A stretch of DNA of 64,000 nt, from the NCBI RefSeq assembly GCF_003627955.1, contig NZ_RBWS01000006.1, positions 124,001 to 188,000 of the forward strand, in the 5' to 3' direction. A program made the position numbers and the translations under genes. Below are positions 1 to 8,400 of the stretch, piece after piece. This stretch comes from Sphingobacterium puteale. Its GTDB lineage: Bacteria > Bacteroidota > Bacteroidia > Sphingobacteriales > Sphingobacteriaceae. The notes under the pieces were generated by a model. The model saw only the letters and a program-made list of their open reading frames with translations. It was not told the origin of the DNA and ran no database searches. Positions within the stretch are counted from its first letter, which is position 1. Each line of letters begins with the position of its first letter.

Positions 1-1
1 T

Positions 2-484
2 GGACAGACCGTGGGTGATGAGAAAAAATACGATGAGAAAACAGGGATTATCTTTTGGGATGTCCCTTATGCCACTGGTAAACTGGAAGTGATCGGGCTG
101 GACGGCAATGGCAAAGAAGTTGTTCGCCATGCGATTCAATCGAGCCAGCGGCCGGCATCCATTCAGGCGGTGCTTGTTGGGGATCCGTTGATCAAAGCAG
201 GTGGGCTGCTGCAGCTGATGGTGCAGCTTGTCGATGATAAGGGCATTCCCGTGGTTCTTTCGGAAGATGAAATTACCTGCGATATTGCCGGGAATGCGCG
301 TTTATTGGGTATGGAGGCCGGAAATAATGCTGATATGGGCGATTATACGGATAATAAACAGCGGGTCCATCAAGGCAAAATGATCGTTTATGTACAATCA
401 ACGGGCAAAGCGGGTGACCAGATTACCATTCGGTTGAGCTCCCCTTGGCTGAAAGCCGCCACGGTATCCTATAACGTTAACTGA
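2..484 (+). CDS. Glycoside hydrolase family 2 protein, C-terminal end (partial)
   Basis: The reading frame is open at the left edge of the window, so this is the last ~160 residues of a longer secreted enzyme; a GTG inside the frame at position 11 is not a credible start. The visible part is a beta-sandwich region of the type that ends many Bacteroidota GH2 beta-galactosidases and related enzymes, with the recognisable stretch GMEAGNNADMGDYTDNKQRV near its centre. The catalytic barrel lies outside the window, so substrate cannot be judged. The gene converges on the GH127 gene with only 5 bases between stop codons. The GH2 assignment rests on this C-terminal pattern only; the neighbourhood of arabinoxylan and galactan enzymes fits. 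Confidence 0.7.
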   Translation, partial: GQTVGDEKKYDEKTGIIFWDVPYATGKLEVIGLDGNGKEVVRHAIQSSQRPASIQAVLVGDPLIKAGGLLQLMVQLVDDKGIPVVLSEDEITCDIAGNARLLGMEAGNNADMGDYTDNKQRVHQGKMIVYVQSTGKAGDQITIRLSSPWLKAATVSYNVN

Positions 485-489
485 TGGGC

Positions 490-2853
490 TTATTCATCCG
501 AGCGGAGTGTTCGTATTTCTAAAATTTTATGACTGGGGGACCTTGATGTCCCCTTGATTTTTACCTCTATTGTCGACATAGCGGTACTTCCTTTGGGAAG
601 CTTTATGCGCGAGGTTGTAATAATAGCACTGCTATCGGTGCTCTTTAGGGTTTCAACAAGGGTTCCATTGACGATGATTTCGGTACTCCGCAGCGCAGTA
701 TCTGTCATAAATTTCAGGTATAGTGCACTAGCGTCTGTATTTTTTAGCTGGTAACTGAACCAGCCGGTGGTTTCACGCCAACGCGTATCGTCTGTACTTC
801 CGGCCTTGCTATTTTCTTCCTGAAAGAAGTGATCCGATTCCGGCTGTTGTTCACCTGCAATCACCTTGTCCACCGTGATTGCAGTGAGGGCAAGGCTTTC
901 GCGTTCATCCCTTTCAATTTTATCCTGCAGGAGTTGAAGTTGGCTGGCAGTTGTTTGTGGCCAATATAGAATATATCTACTATCATGAAGTCCATAGAAA
1001 GGTTCAAGTTCCATGTTTAGTGTGTCTTTCCCTTGACGAAGTCCTGTGAGTGTAAAATGCAATGGTTTGCCAGGGATCGGATGAATAAGTGTCGGGATCG
1101 CTTTAGGATCAGTGACAAGGATAGGGATATCGCGCAATGGGACCTGTCTTCCGGATGCGATATGACCCATCCGGCTATCGCCGGCCTTTAGTCCTGTGAG
1201 ATCACTTGTTCCCGAACGTGCAGCGAGCACAACAGGCCCATAGGATATGTTGTAATAGTTACTCTGATCAGGTAATTGTTCAGTCTGGATTTCCATTGGC
1301 AATTCCATACGCAGACGATCTCCGGGCTTCCAAGTACGTTTTATTTTGATATGCGTTTCCGTGGAATCCGTAATGGGATAAGATTTTTCGTTTATTGAAA
1401 TAGTTGGCTTAGTTTTCAGCCATTTAGGTTTACGTAGATAAAGAGTAAATTCATGTTTATTTTTTGAATTAATTATCAGCGAGGTATATGGATCCTCCGG
1501 AAAGTTGTTGTTCTGAATGATCTCGATTCCCTTTTCTTTCCAATTTAGTCGAGAGGGAACAAAGAGATTGACGTACAAGTCATCCTTTGTATGTGCATAA
1601 ATCATTTCACCATACTTGGCATGGTTTTCCATTCCAGACCCCACGCAGCACCACATACTCGTCTGTGGTTGTGAGTAGACGCGATAATGTCCCGGACGGA
1701 TTTGCGTAAAGTAGACCAGTCCACCGTGTTCGGGATGTTGGGTAGATAAAATGTGATTATATAATGCCCTTTCATAAAAATCCATATACTTGGCCTGTTG
1801 ATCTGTACGATACAGCATTTTTGTGAGCCTGAGCATATTGTAGGTGTTACAGGTCTCGGGACCCTCGATGCTATGAACCATCTTCGAAAAATCGTTTGTA
1901 GGATTAAAGTGTTCACTGACACTATTCCCTCCGATGGCAATGGATCTATGCAATACAACGTTATCCCAGAAATAGCGTACTGCCTCGGCCCATTGTATAT
2001 CGTTGGAGAGTTCTGCAATTCGTGCGAAGCCCAAAACTTTTGGGATCTGTGTATTGGCATGTAATCCCGTTAATTTATCTTGATGTTGTTTTAAGGGGAC
2101 CAAGATGGATTGGTGAGAAAATTTTCGCGCAAGCTCCAGGTATTTGGGGTTTTGAGTAATTGCAGCGACATCTGCAAAAGTTTCATTGAGACCACCATGT
2201 TCACTGCGTAACATGTCTTGTATTTGATTGTCAGATAGTTGGGAGACCAGTCTCACAGCCCAATCAGTCATCTCGATAAGCATGGTCTTAGCGGTTTGAT
2301 TAGCCGTCAGCAAGTAGACATCACGCAATCCAGCGTAGGTTTTATGAATATTATAAAGCGGAACCCACTTTCCATTTAGACTAAAAGTGTTTGAATGGAT
2401 ATTACCCATATGAATTTCTTCCCAGATGCGTTTACCTCCCGGCACACCGCCAATATAGCCATTTCCATTTGCTTGCTGACAGCGCCGCAAGGTTATAATC
2501 ATATAATCAAGTCGTTCTTTGATCCGCGGATCGTCAGTTGAAGCGTACATGTGGGAGAGTGCAGATAGGTAATGACCACCGATATGACCGTCCAAACCAG
2601 TGTTTTCCCAGTTCGTGTAAGATTCTTTAATGACCGGTAAGCCAGCTTCCCTTAAAAACGGGGCAAGTAGGCGATCAGGATCCATTGCCAATAAGTACTG
2701 CAAATCAAGTTGTTGTGCATGATAAAAGGGACACGGTAATAATCGAATATCCTTTAGATCGAAATAGTTTAGCTGTTTGGGTGTCTGTGCAAATAAAGAA
2801 GAACAGAAAGCGAATACAAAGATTATTTGAGAAAGACTACTATTTAATTTCAT
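490..2853 (-). CDS. GH127 beta-L-arabinofuranosidase, secreted
   Basis: This is an exo-enzyme of the GH127 (DUF1680) family, which releases beta-linked L-arabinofuranose. I chose the Met at 2853 because it begins a clean signal peptide ending in FAQ; the frame stays open 35 codons further upstream without signal-peptide character. The zinc/thiolate site characteristic of GH127 is intact: Glu333 and Cys335 in ETCNTYNM, and the pair Cys402-Cys403 in WCCVGSGMENH. In the characterised enzyme HypBA1 the first Cys of that pair is the nucleophile. The (alpha/alpha)6 barrel covers about residues 35-470 and beta-sandwich domains follow. The last ~140 residues form an extra domain like those in some Bacteroidota GH127 proteins. 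Transcribed alone, divergent from the SusC gene at 3418. Expected location is the periplasm. Family is sure; the exact linkage cut is inferred. Confidence 0.9.
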   Translation of the reverse strand: MKLNSSLSQIIFVFAFCSSLFAQTPKQLNYFDLKDIRLLPCPFYHAQQLDLQYLLAMDPDRLLAPFLREAGLPVIKESYTNWENTGLDGHIGGHYLSALSHMYASTDDPRIKERLDYMIITLRRCQQANGNGYIGGVPGGKRIWEEIHMGNIHSNTFSLNGKWVPLYNIHKTYAGLRDVYLLTANQTAKTMLIEMTDWAVRLVSQLSDNQIQDMLRSEHGGLNETFADVAAITQNPKYLELARKFSHQSILVPLKQHQDKLTGLHANTQIPKVLGFARIAELSNDIQWAEAVRYFWDNVVLHRSIAIGGNSVSEHFNPTNDFSKMVHSIEGPETCNTYNMLRLTKMLYRTDQQAKYMDFYERALYNHILSTQHPEHGGLVYFTQIRPGHYRVYSQPQTSMWCCVGSGMENHAKYGEMIYAHTKDDLYVNLFVPSRLNWKEKGIEIIQNNNFPEDPYTSLIINSKNKHEFTLYLRKPKWLKTKPTISINEKSYPITDSTETHIKIKRTWKPGDRLRMELPMEIQTEQLPDQSNYYNISYGPVVLAARSGTSDLTGLKAGDSRMGHIASGRQVPLRDIPILVTDPKAIPTLIHPIPGKPLHFTLTGLRQGKDTLNMELEPFYGLHDSRYILYWPQTTASQLQLLQDKIERDERESLALTAITVDKVIAGEQQPESDHFFQEENSKAGSTDDTRWRETTGWFSYQLKNTDASALYLKFMTDTALRSTEIIVNGTLVETLKSTDSSAIITTSRIKLPKGSTAMSTIEVKIKGTSRSPSHKILEIRTLRSDE

Positions 2854-2939
2854 TTCAAATTTAAGGTATGTAATCAGCTGCATGTAAAAGTATGCAACAA
2901 GTTGGTTATTGGAAAATATGAAGTATTGTGTCGTTAAAT

Positions 2940-2947
2940 CAAAGATA
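2940..2947 (-). promoter_or_regulatory. Bacteroidota -7 promoter box for the GH127 gene
   Basis: On the minus strand this reads TATCTTTG, a perfect match to the Bacteroidota TAnnTTTG -7 consensus, about 90 bases before the GH127 start. No convincing -33 TTTG lies at normal spacing. The leader contains CCAATAACCAAC (2901-2912, minus strand), which resembles the TAACCAAT found just after the -7 boxes at 3221 and 42342. The upstream operator block found at 3160 and 42281 is absent here. Confidence 0.4.
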
Positions 2948-3159
2948 TAAATTACCAAACGATTTTTAAATGTTTTTTTAACATTTATTTTGTTGCTATA
3001 TTAAGGAACCTGTTGATCCTTTAATTTGGAGCAATTTTATCAGAGGAATATGGCTGTAAGTCTTATTGATGTTATATTGATTATACCTCCTGCGAGTCGG
3101 AATTTGCGAGAATGATCTGAACTTGTCTGAAGAAACCGGGATTAATCTGTTATTTACTA

Positions 3160-3260
3160 GTTTTATACATTTTTACCCTTCTTTTAATTATTTGTTGCAA
3201 GGTCATTTTTTTGAAACCTATAGCTTTGCTTTATAACCAATTGGCGAATGGCTAGCGCAT
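3160..3260 (+). promoter_or_regulatory. Promoter/operator of the SusC/SusD operon (copy A of the shared regulatory element)
   Basis: About 100 bases upstream of SusC match the region before the transaldolase gene (42281-42381) without a gap; by hand I count about 78 identities in 101 positions. Conserved parts are an upstream block (3160-3200, 38 of 41 identical) containing ACATTTTTACCCTTCTTTT and TTTGTTGCAA, a -7 box TAGCTTTG at 3221-3228, then TTATAACCAAT and GCTAGCG. The 20 bases between the blocks have diverged, which suggests that the blocks are under selection. A third copy lies at 37963-38031 on the minus strand. The element is probably bound by the HTCS regulator at 38145; that link is inferred. 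The predicted leader before SusC is long, about 180 bases. Confidence 0.7.
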
Positions 3261-3272
3261 TCCTAGGAATGC
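3257..3272. promoter_or_regulatory. 16-base perfect palindrome in the SusC leader
   Basis: GCATTCCTAGGAATGC is self-complementary over all 16 bases and lies about 25 bases after the predicted transcription start of the SusC/SusD operon. It could be a dimeric regulator site or a leader hairpin. A second, weaker inverted pair (GCCTC-TA-GGGGC, 3376-3387) lies 30 bases before the SusC start. The 2854-3417 intergenic region otherwise contains the two divergent promoters and no convincing gene. Confidence 0.45.
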
Positions 3273-3417
3273 TCCGAGAAAGGAAATAATGAATCTTTAG
3301 CAATGCAACTTGTATTTTTTTGCCTACAGTCAGCAGGCTAGTAATAACCAATTCGTTTAAATAAATAACCAAGTACGCGCCTCTAGGGGCAAAAAGACAT
3401 TTATCTCAGATAAGATT

Positions 3418-6400
3418 ATGAACAGAAATTATGTGTCTTCTTTCTTTTGTTTTCCTAAAGAAAGGAACAGGAAAGTGAAGTGGTTGTTAATGGCTTCCAT
3501 GTTAATGTCCATTGGACGGCTGTCTGCCCAAGAAAAAGTCGTTCATGGAAAGATTGTAAGTGATCAGGGAAAACCGATTATCGGGGCATCGATCAAAGTA
3601 AAGGATAAAGCCCTAAGTACATCAACCAACGATAAAGGCGAATTTGTACTCAAGCTCAATCCGGGCGAAACCATTATTGTATCCAACGTAGGGTATAATC
3701 ATGTCGAATATGTAATCGGCAACTCTTCAGAAATCAGTATCCCGCTTGTCTCTTCGGAAATCGCAGTAGATGAGGTTGTGGTGGTGGGCTATGGTAAGCA
3801 GAAGAAGGTGGATCTGACCTCTTCTATTGCCGTGGTGGACACCAAAGATCTTGTCAAAGTTCCCGGCGGAACAATTGCCACGCTTCAGAGTGCTGTACCC
3901 GGGGTGCAGGTAACCAATGGCGCCGTCCGCATCCGTGGTGTTGGATCCATTAACGGCACGGATCCGCTCTATGTGGTTGATGGGATGATCGGCGGCGCTA
4001 TGCCGGATGAAAATAATATTGCCAGCATTCAGGTGTTGAAAGATGCTGCATCCAGCGCCATCTATGGTGCCCGTGGAGCCAATGGCGTTATTTTGGTCAC
4101 CACAAAACGGGGTAAAGCGGGGGATGTAAAGCTCGATTACAATGCTTTCGCCGGCATCAAAAATATTTCCCACAATGTCCCCCTGCTGAACGGACAGCAA
4201 CTGGCCGAATTGATTAATGAGGAAATGTATAATAAAGATCCTTCGCGTAAAGACTATTTGGACGCTCTGTCTAAACCGTCAGCCATCGGGCAAGGGTATA
4301 ATATGATGGATGAACTGTTACAGACGGGAAATTATCAAAGGCATAATCTCTCGGTCTCCGGTGGTTCTCAAAATGCCAATTTTCGGCTGAGCGGTATTTA
4401 TGCAACAGATAAATCCATTATTATTCAGGACAAGAATAAGTATTATGGAGCCCAATTCATCTCTGATTTTACCAAAGGAAAACTTAAGATAGGCGAAACA
4501 CTTTCCTTAGGCTATACCCGCCGCAACTGGAGTGACAAAAATATCATCGATGCGCAAAAGTGGTCCTCCACATTACCGTTATATGATGCCAACAGTAGCA
4601 CCGGATTTGCAGGAGCAGGGAATGGAACAGATGTACAAAGTGCTTTGGCAAATGCTTATCTTAATAAAAATGTCAATGATAATTTTTCGGTAAACGGCAA
4701 TGCTTGGGCTACCTATGAGATCATCAAAGGACTGATTTATAAGTTTAATATGGGCGTAGATCTTAGCCGTGTACGGAATGAAGGCTATATCGGTAACTAC
4801 TCCGTTGGTCAATATCAGAACCATAGCCCGGATGAACTCAATATTTCCAGCAGTCAGAATAATCGTTGGCTATTTGAAAATACGCTGACTTACGAAAATA
4901 ATTTTGGTAAACATGCGATTTCGGCTTTGGCAGGGATCACCTCGGAAGAATCGCGATACAATGCTGTAAACGCAGGTGCCCGCGGTTTGCCCAGTCCAGA
5001 TGTTTTGATACTCAATTCGGCTTCCTTGGCAAGTTCCCGCCTGGTGGGCTCAGGTGTGGGGCAGTCGGCCATGTACTCCATGCTGGGACGTGTTAACTAT
5101 AATTATGACAATCGTTACCTCCTGACCTTTAACATGCGGCGCGATGGATCGGCCAACTTCAGTAATCAATACCGCTATGGAAATTTTCCTTCGGTATCGG
5201 CAGGATGGCGGATCAGTCAGGAATCCTTTCTGAAAGCATTTCCCGCTATCAGCGAATTGAAGCTCCGTGGTAGCTATGGGCTCCTGGGTAATTCGGATAT
5301 TGCGCAATATCAATATCAACGGACGGTTAGTTTCGACCATGTCTGGTATTACCTGAACAATGTGATGGTGACGGGAGCGCTGCCACAGACGCCTTCAAAC
5401 CCGAATGTAAAATGGGAAAGTCAGTATTCAACTGACCTTGGTCTCGATCTCGAGCTCTTTGATCACAAATTGGCTTTGACGGTCGATTACTATAATAAGA
5501 AGACGGAGGACATGCTGATCAATGTACCCATTTCGTTCACTGCGGGCTACGTCAACAACTTCCCCGTGCTGAATGCCGGCAGCATACGAAACCGGGGCTG
5601 GGATATCCTGGCATCCTACAAAGATCAGATCGGTAATTTTGGCTATCATATCGGTGCCAATATTTCTTTTGTGAAAAACCGCGTCCTGAGCCTGGGTAAC
5701 AATAATGAAATTCTATGGGGAAGTATTTCGCCTGGGGGAGAAAATGTCACCAGGACCGCCGTTGGCCGTTCGATAGGGGAATTTTGGGGCTATACCACTG
5801 ACGGTTTATATACCAGTCAGGCACAATTGGATGCCGATAAAGCTTTTGCACCAAATGCAGCACTGGGTGATGTGCGCTTCAATGACCGAAATGGAGACAA
5901 GGTCTTAAATGATCAGGATAAGGACTTTCTGGGAAGTCCAATACCTGATTTTAGCTACGGTTTCAATGCGGATGTCAACTACAAAAGTGCCATTGGTACC
6001 TTTGACCTGTCGATGATCTGGCAGGGAAGCCAAGGAAACGATATCTACAACAATAGCCGCTACTGGGGCGAGGGAATGTATCATTACTACAATAATTTTG
6101 CCTCAACGTTGGATCGATACCGCGCAGAAGAACTTGTCTTCAAAAATCCGGTATCCGGTGAAACGACCGTTTATCCAAAAAATACAGATACCAATATTCC
6201 TCGTGCTGTACTCGGAGACCCGAATCAAAATTTAAGGGCATCTAACAGGTTTTTGGAGGATGGTTCTTATCTGCGGCTGAAAGTCGTCAACATTGGTTAC
6301 AGTTTTTCAAGTCCGAGACTTGAACGCTGGAAGATCGACCGATTGCGGTTTTATGTCGGCGCAAAAAACCTACTGACCTTTACCAAGTACTCGGGCTATG

Positions 6401-6525
6401 ATCCTGAGGTGGGATCGGGTGATACACGCTCCAATCTAAGCCGTGGTATCGATGGACAAACACCATGGGGACTGAGCTTCCCAAATTCAAGAGAGTATTT
6501 TATGGGGATTCAATTTACATTCTAA
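3418..6525 (+). CDS. SusC/RagA family TonB-dependent oligosaccharide transporter
   Basis: Outer-membrane active transporter that imports oligosaccharides captured by its SusD partner, powered by TonB. The 1035 residues show a signal peptide ending in LSAQ, a carboxypeptidase-regulatory-like beta domain (about 38-115), a TonB-box segment DEVVVVGYGKQKK starting at residue 118, a plug (VRIRGVGSINGTDPLYVVDG, then the AIYGARGANGVILVTTKRG motif) and a 22-strand barrel ending in FTF. There is no STN domain, so it is not of the sigma-signalling class. The SusD gene follows after 16 bases. Its promoter shares the operator found before the xylan and pentose-phosphate operons, so the likely cargo is a xylan or arabinoxylan oligosaccharide, although nothing in the protein itself fixes the substrate. 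Confidence 0.95.
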   Translation: MNRNYVSSFFCFPKERNRKVKWLLMASMLMSIGRLSAQEKVVHGKIVSDQGKPIIGASIKVKDKALSTSTNDKGEFVLKLNPGETIIVSNVGYNHVEYVIGNSSEISIPLVSSEIAVDEVVVVGYGKQKKVDLTSSIAVVDTKDLVKVPGGTIATLQSAVPGVQVTNGAVRIRGVGSINGTDPLYVVDGMIGGAMPDENNIASIQVLKDAASSAIYGARGANGVILVTTKRGKAGDVKLDYNAFAGIKNISHNVPLLNGQQLAELINEEMYNKDPSRKDYLDALSKPSAIGQGYNMMDELLQTGNYQRHNLSVSGGSQNANFRLSGIYATDKSIIIQDKNKYYGAQFISDFTKGKLKIGETLSLGYTRRNWSDKNIIDAQKWSSTLPLYDANSSTGFAGAGNGTDVQSALANAYLNKNVNDNFSVNGNAWATYEIIKGLIYKFNMGVDLSRVRNEGYIGNYSVGQYQNHSPDELNISSSQNNRWLFENTLTYENNFGKHAISALAGITSEESRYNAVNAGARGLPSPDVLILNSASLASSRLVGSGVGQSAMYSMLGRVNYNYDNRYLLTFNMRRDGSANFSNQYRYGNFPSVSAGWRISQESFLKAFPAISELKLRGSYGLLGNSDIAQYQYQRTVSFDHVWYYLNNVMVTGALPQTPSNPNVKWESQYSTDLGLDLELFDHKLALTVDYYNKKTEDMLINVPISFTAGYVNNFPVLNAGSIRNRGWDILASYKDQIGNFGYHIGANISFVKNRVLSLGNNNEILWGSISPGGENVTRTAVGRSIGEFWGYTTDGLYTSQAQLDADKAFAPNAALGDVRFNDRNGDKVLNDQDKDFLGSPIPDFSYGFNADVNYKSAIGTFDLSMIWQGSQGNDIYNNSRYWGEGMYHYYNNFASTLDRYRAEELVFKNPVSGETTVYPKNTDTNIPRAVLGDPNQNLRASNRFLEDGSYLRLKVVNIGYSFSSPRLERWKIDRLRFYVGAKNLLTFTKYSGYDPEVGSGDTRSNLSRGIDGQTPWGLSFPNSREYFMGIQFTF

Positions 6526-6541
6526 CCACTTTATCGACATC

Positions 6542-8146
6542 ATGAATAGACACTATATAAAACTAGCAGCTGCTGTTTTGTTGATACAGTTTTCGGGCTG
6601 CAAACCGAATCTGGATCTCTCCAACCCGCAGGAATTGTCGACAGACACCTATTATAAGACAGCAGATCAATTGGAAAACTCAGTCATACCTGCCTATCAG
6701 GCTCTAATCGGCCGTACGCAGGGGGGATATGCACGTAGTTTGTATTACGAACTTTTGGCTCCTGGGGACGATTATAACCATACCTTCAAATGGGAACCCA
6801 TGTATCAGGATAGCTACAATACCCCTGCAAGCGATGGGATGACAGCCCAGACCTGGAGAGATTTTTGGAACGGTGTGTTTGCGGCTAATTTAGCCATCGA
6901 CCGTATTCAGAAGTTTGAGGGCGAAATAGACCAGAATAGAAAGAATAGACTGTTGGGGGAAGCGCATTTTTTGAGAGCGCTGAACTATTTACACCTGGGA
7001 ATGCTGTTTGGAGAAACCATTCCGCTAATGAATAAACCTGTTGAAACAAATGAAGATTATTATCCAGGCAACGCACCCACGGGTGCAGTATTTGCGCTGA
7101 TTGTGGATGATTTTAAGAAAGCATCAGAATTGTTGCCAACGCGCGCAGCACTTTATGCCGACAGTAAAATGATCGGTAGGGCAACCAAAGGTGCTGCTCA
7201 GGCTTATCTAGCTAAAACTTACCTTTATAAACCCATCCTAGCAAAAGGACAAACCGCAGATTTTGCAAATGCCGAGATCCAATTGAAAGGCGTTATTGAA
7301 AGCAAGGAGTATCAATTGATGTCTTCTTACAGAGATAATTTTTTGGAAACGAAAGAGAATAATCAGGAGTCTGTTTTTGAAATACAGCTTTATAATGGTC
7401 CAGGTTGGCTAGGGGACGATATTTCGAGTTCATGGCGCTGGCAGGAAATCGGAATGTTTGACGGAACAGGTGGGGCCTGGTGGAATCTGGCGCCCAATAA
7501 AATGGCTCATGATGAATTTGAAGATGGAGACCCTCGTAAATATATGACCTTATGGTGCGAGAATGGCGCAAAGTTTACACAACTGGATGGTAAGGTCACG
7601 AACTATACAGACTGGATGAAAAACCTGGCGACCAATAAAGATTACTTTGGTACCCGGAAATATTGTCCGGATGTTCAGATAGCGGACTTTGATAATGGCA
7701 ACAATGATCGTATTTTTCGCTATAGTGATGTGTTGCTACTGTATGCTGAGTGTCTCAATGAACGGGGGGATGTTACAGGAGCGAAACAATACATCAACCT
7801 GGTGCGTAAACGCGCCAATAATATCGTCCCCGATGAGCAGCCACACCTGTGGTACCAAAAATCCAATGGGACAATTCCCGATGTGGATGGGTTGCTCGCG
7901 CAGGGTTTAGTAAAAAATGGTGTTTCATTAAACACGGTCAAAAATATCATCGTACATGAGCGATTCGTCGAGTTCTTGGGTGAATATCAACGGTATTTTG
8001 ACCTTCTGCGTTGGGGTATGGCTGATCCCGCCTGGCTGGAGCCTTTAAAGAAAGGGGGCTGGTCGCCAAAAGCCATGTACTATCCTTTCCCGCAGGCAGA
8101 ACTGGACAATAACAAAAATTTGAAAGGGAATGACATGAACAATTGA
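6542..8146 (+). CDS. SusD/RagB family surface glycan-binding lipoprotein
   Basis: The cell-surface lid of the SusC at 3418; SusD proteins bind the glycan and hand it to the transporter. The N-terminus is a lipoprotein signal peptide with lipobox SGC (Cys20). The TPR-like helical scaffold shows the usual blocks: the LLGEAHFLRALNYLHLGMLFG helix pair, PTGAVFALIVDDFKKASELL, and near the end RYSDVLLLYAECLNERGD followed by FLGEYQRYFDLLRWG. The 534 residues are normal for the family. It is the last gene of the two-gene unit: a rho-independent terminator lies about 50 bases after the stop. Confidence 0.95.
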   Translation: MNRHYIKLAAAVLLIQFSGCKPNLDLSNPQELSTDTYYKTADQLENSVIPAYQALIGRTQGGYARSLYYELLAPGDDYNHTFKWEPMYQDSYNTPASDGMTAQTWRDFWNGVFAANLAIDRIQKFEGEIDQNRKNRLLGEAHFLRALNYLHLGMLFGETIPLMNKPVETNEDYYPGNAPTGAVFALIVDDFKKASELLPTRAALYADSKMIGRATKGAAQAYLAKTYLYKPILAKGQTADFANAEIQLKGVIESKEYQLMSSYRDNFLETKENNQESVFEIQLYNGPGWLGDDISSSWRWQEIGMFDGTGGAWWNLAPNKMAHDEFEDGDPRKYMTLWCENGAKFTQLDGKVTNYTDWMKNLATNKDYFGTRKYCPDVQIADFDNGNNDRIFRYSDVLLLYAECLNERGDVTGAKQYINLVRKRANNIVPDEQPHLWYQKSNGTIPDVDGLLAQGLVKNGVSLNTVKNIIVHERFVEFLGEYQRYFDLLRWGMADPAWLEPLKKGGWSPKAMYYPFPQAELDNNKNLKGNDMNN

Positions 8147-8194
8147 TCTGGGAAAATATATGTTTTTATTTATTCATAGTTAGTGTTAGGTGGA

Positions 8195-8220
8195 GGTGTC
8201 CTTTTTAGGGCACCTTTTTT
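8195..8220 (+). terminator. Rho-independent terminator after the SusC/SusD operon
   Basis: A 7-bp stem GGTGTCC / GGGCACC (one G-U pair) with loop TTTTTA, followed directly by six T. It closes the 3418-8146 unit and separates it from the GH29 gene. Confidence 0.85.
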
Positions 8221-8283
8221 GGGAATCAACCGAACAAAAAGAATCCTGTGTCGATATTGTACTAGTATTGATCGATTATGTAG

Positions 8284-8314
8284 TTTCTTTCCTAGAACAA
8301 TACAGTTATTTTTG
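8284..8314 (+). promoter_or_regulatory. Candidate promoter of the GH29 gene
   Basis: TATTTTTG at 8307-8314 matches the TAnnTTTG -7 consensus, and TTTC at 8284-8287 is one base off the TTTG -33 box, with 19 bases between. It lies about 85 bases before the GH29 start and after the terminator at 8195. The shared operator block seen at 3160 is not present. Confidence 0.4.
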
Positions 8315-8400
8315 ATTTTAGATAAAATAACAAATTATAAACCGAATGATTTTGTCCAGCAGTTTGGGCTCAAAGCATTCCGATCGAAGTTCAGATTACA

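Noticed and set aside
3184..3372. 62-codon open frame on the minus strand between GH127 and SusC
   Set aside because: It overlaps the conserved promoter/operator and leader, has no recognisable protein features and no ribosome site; the conservation here is DNA-level.
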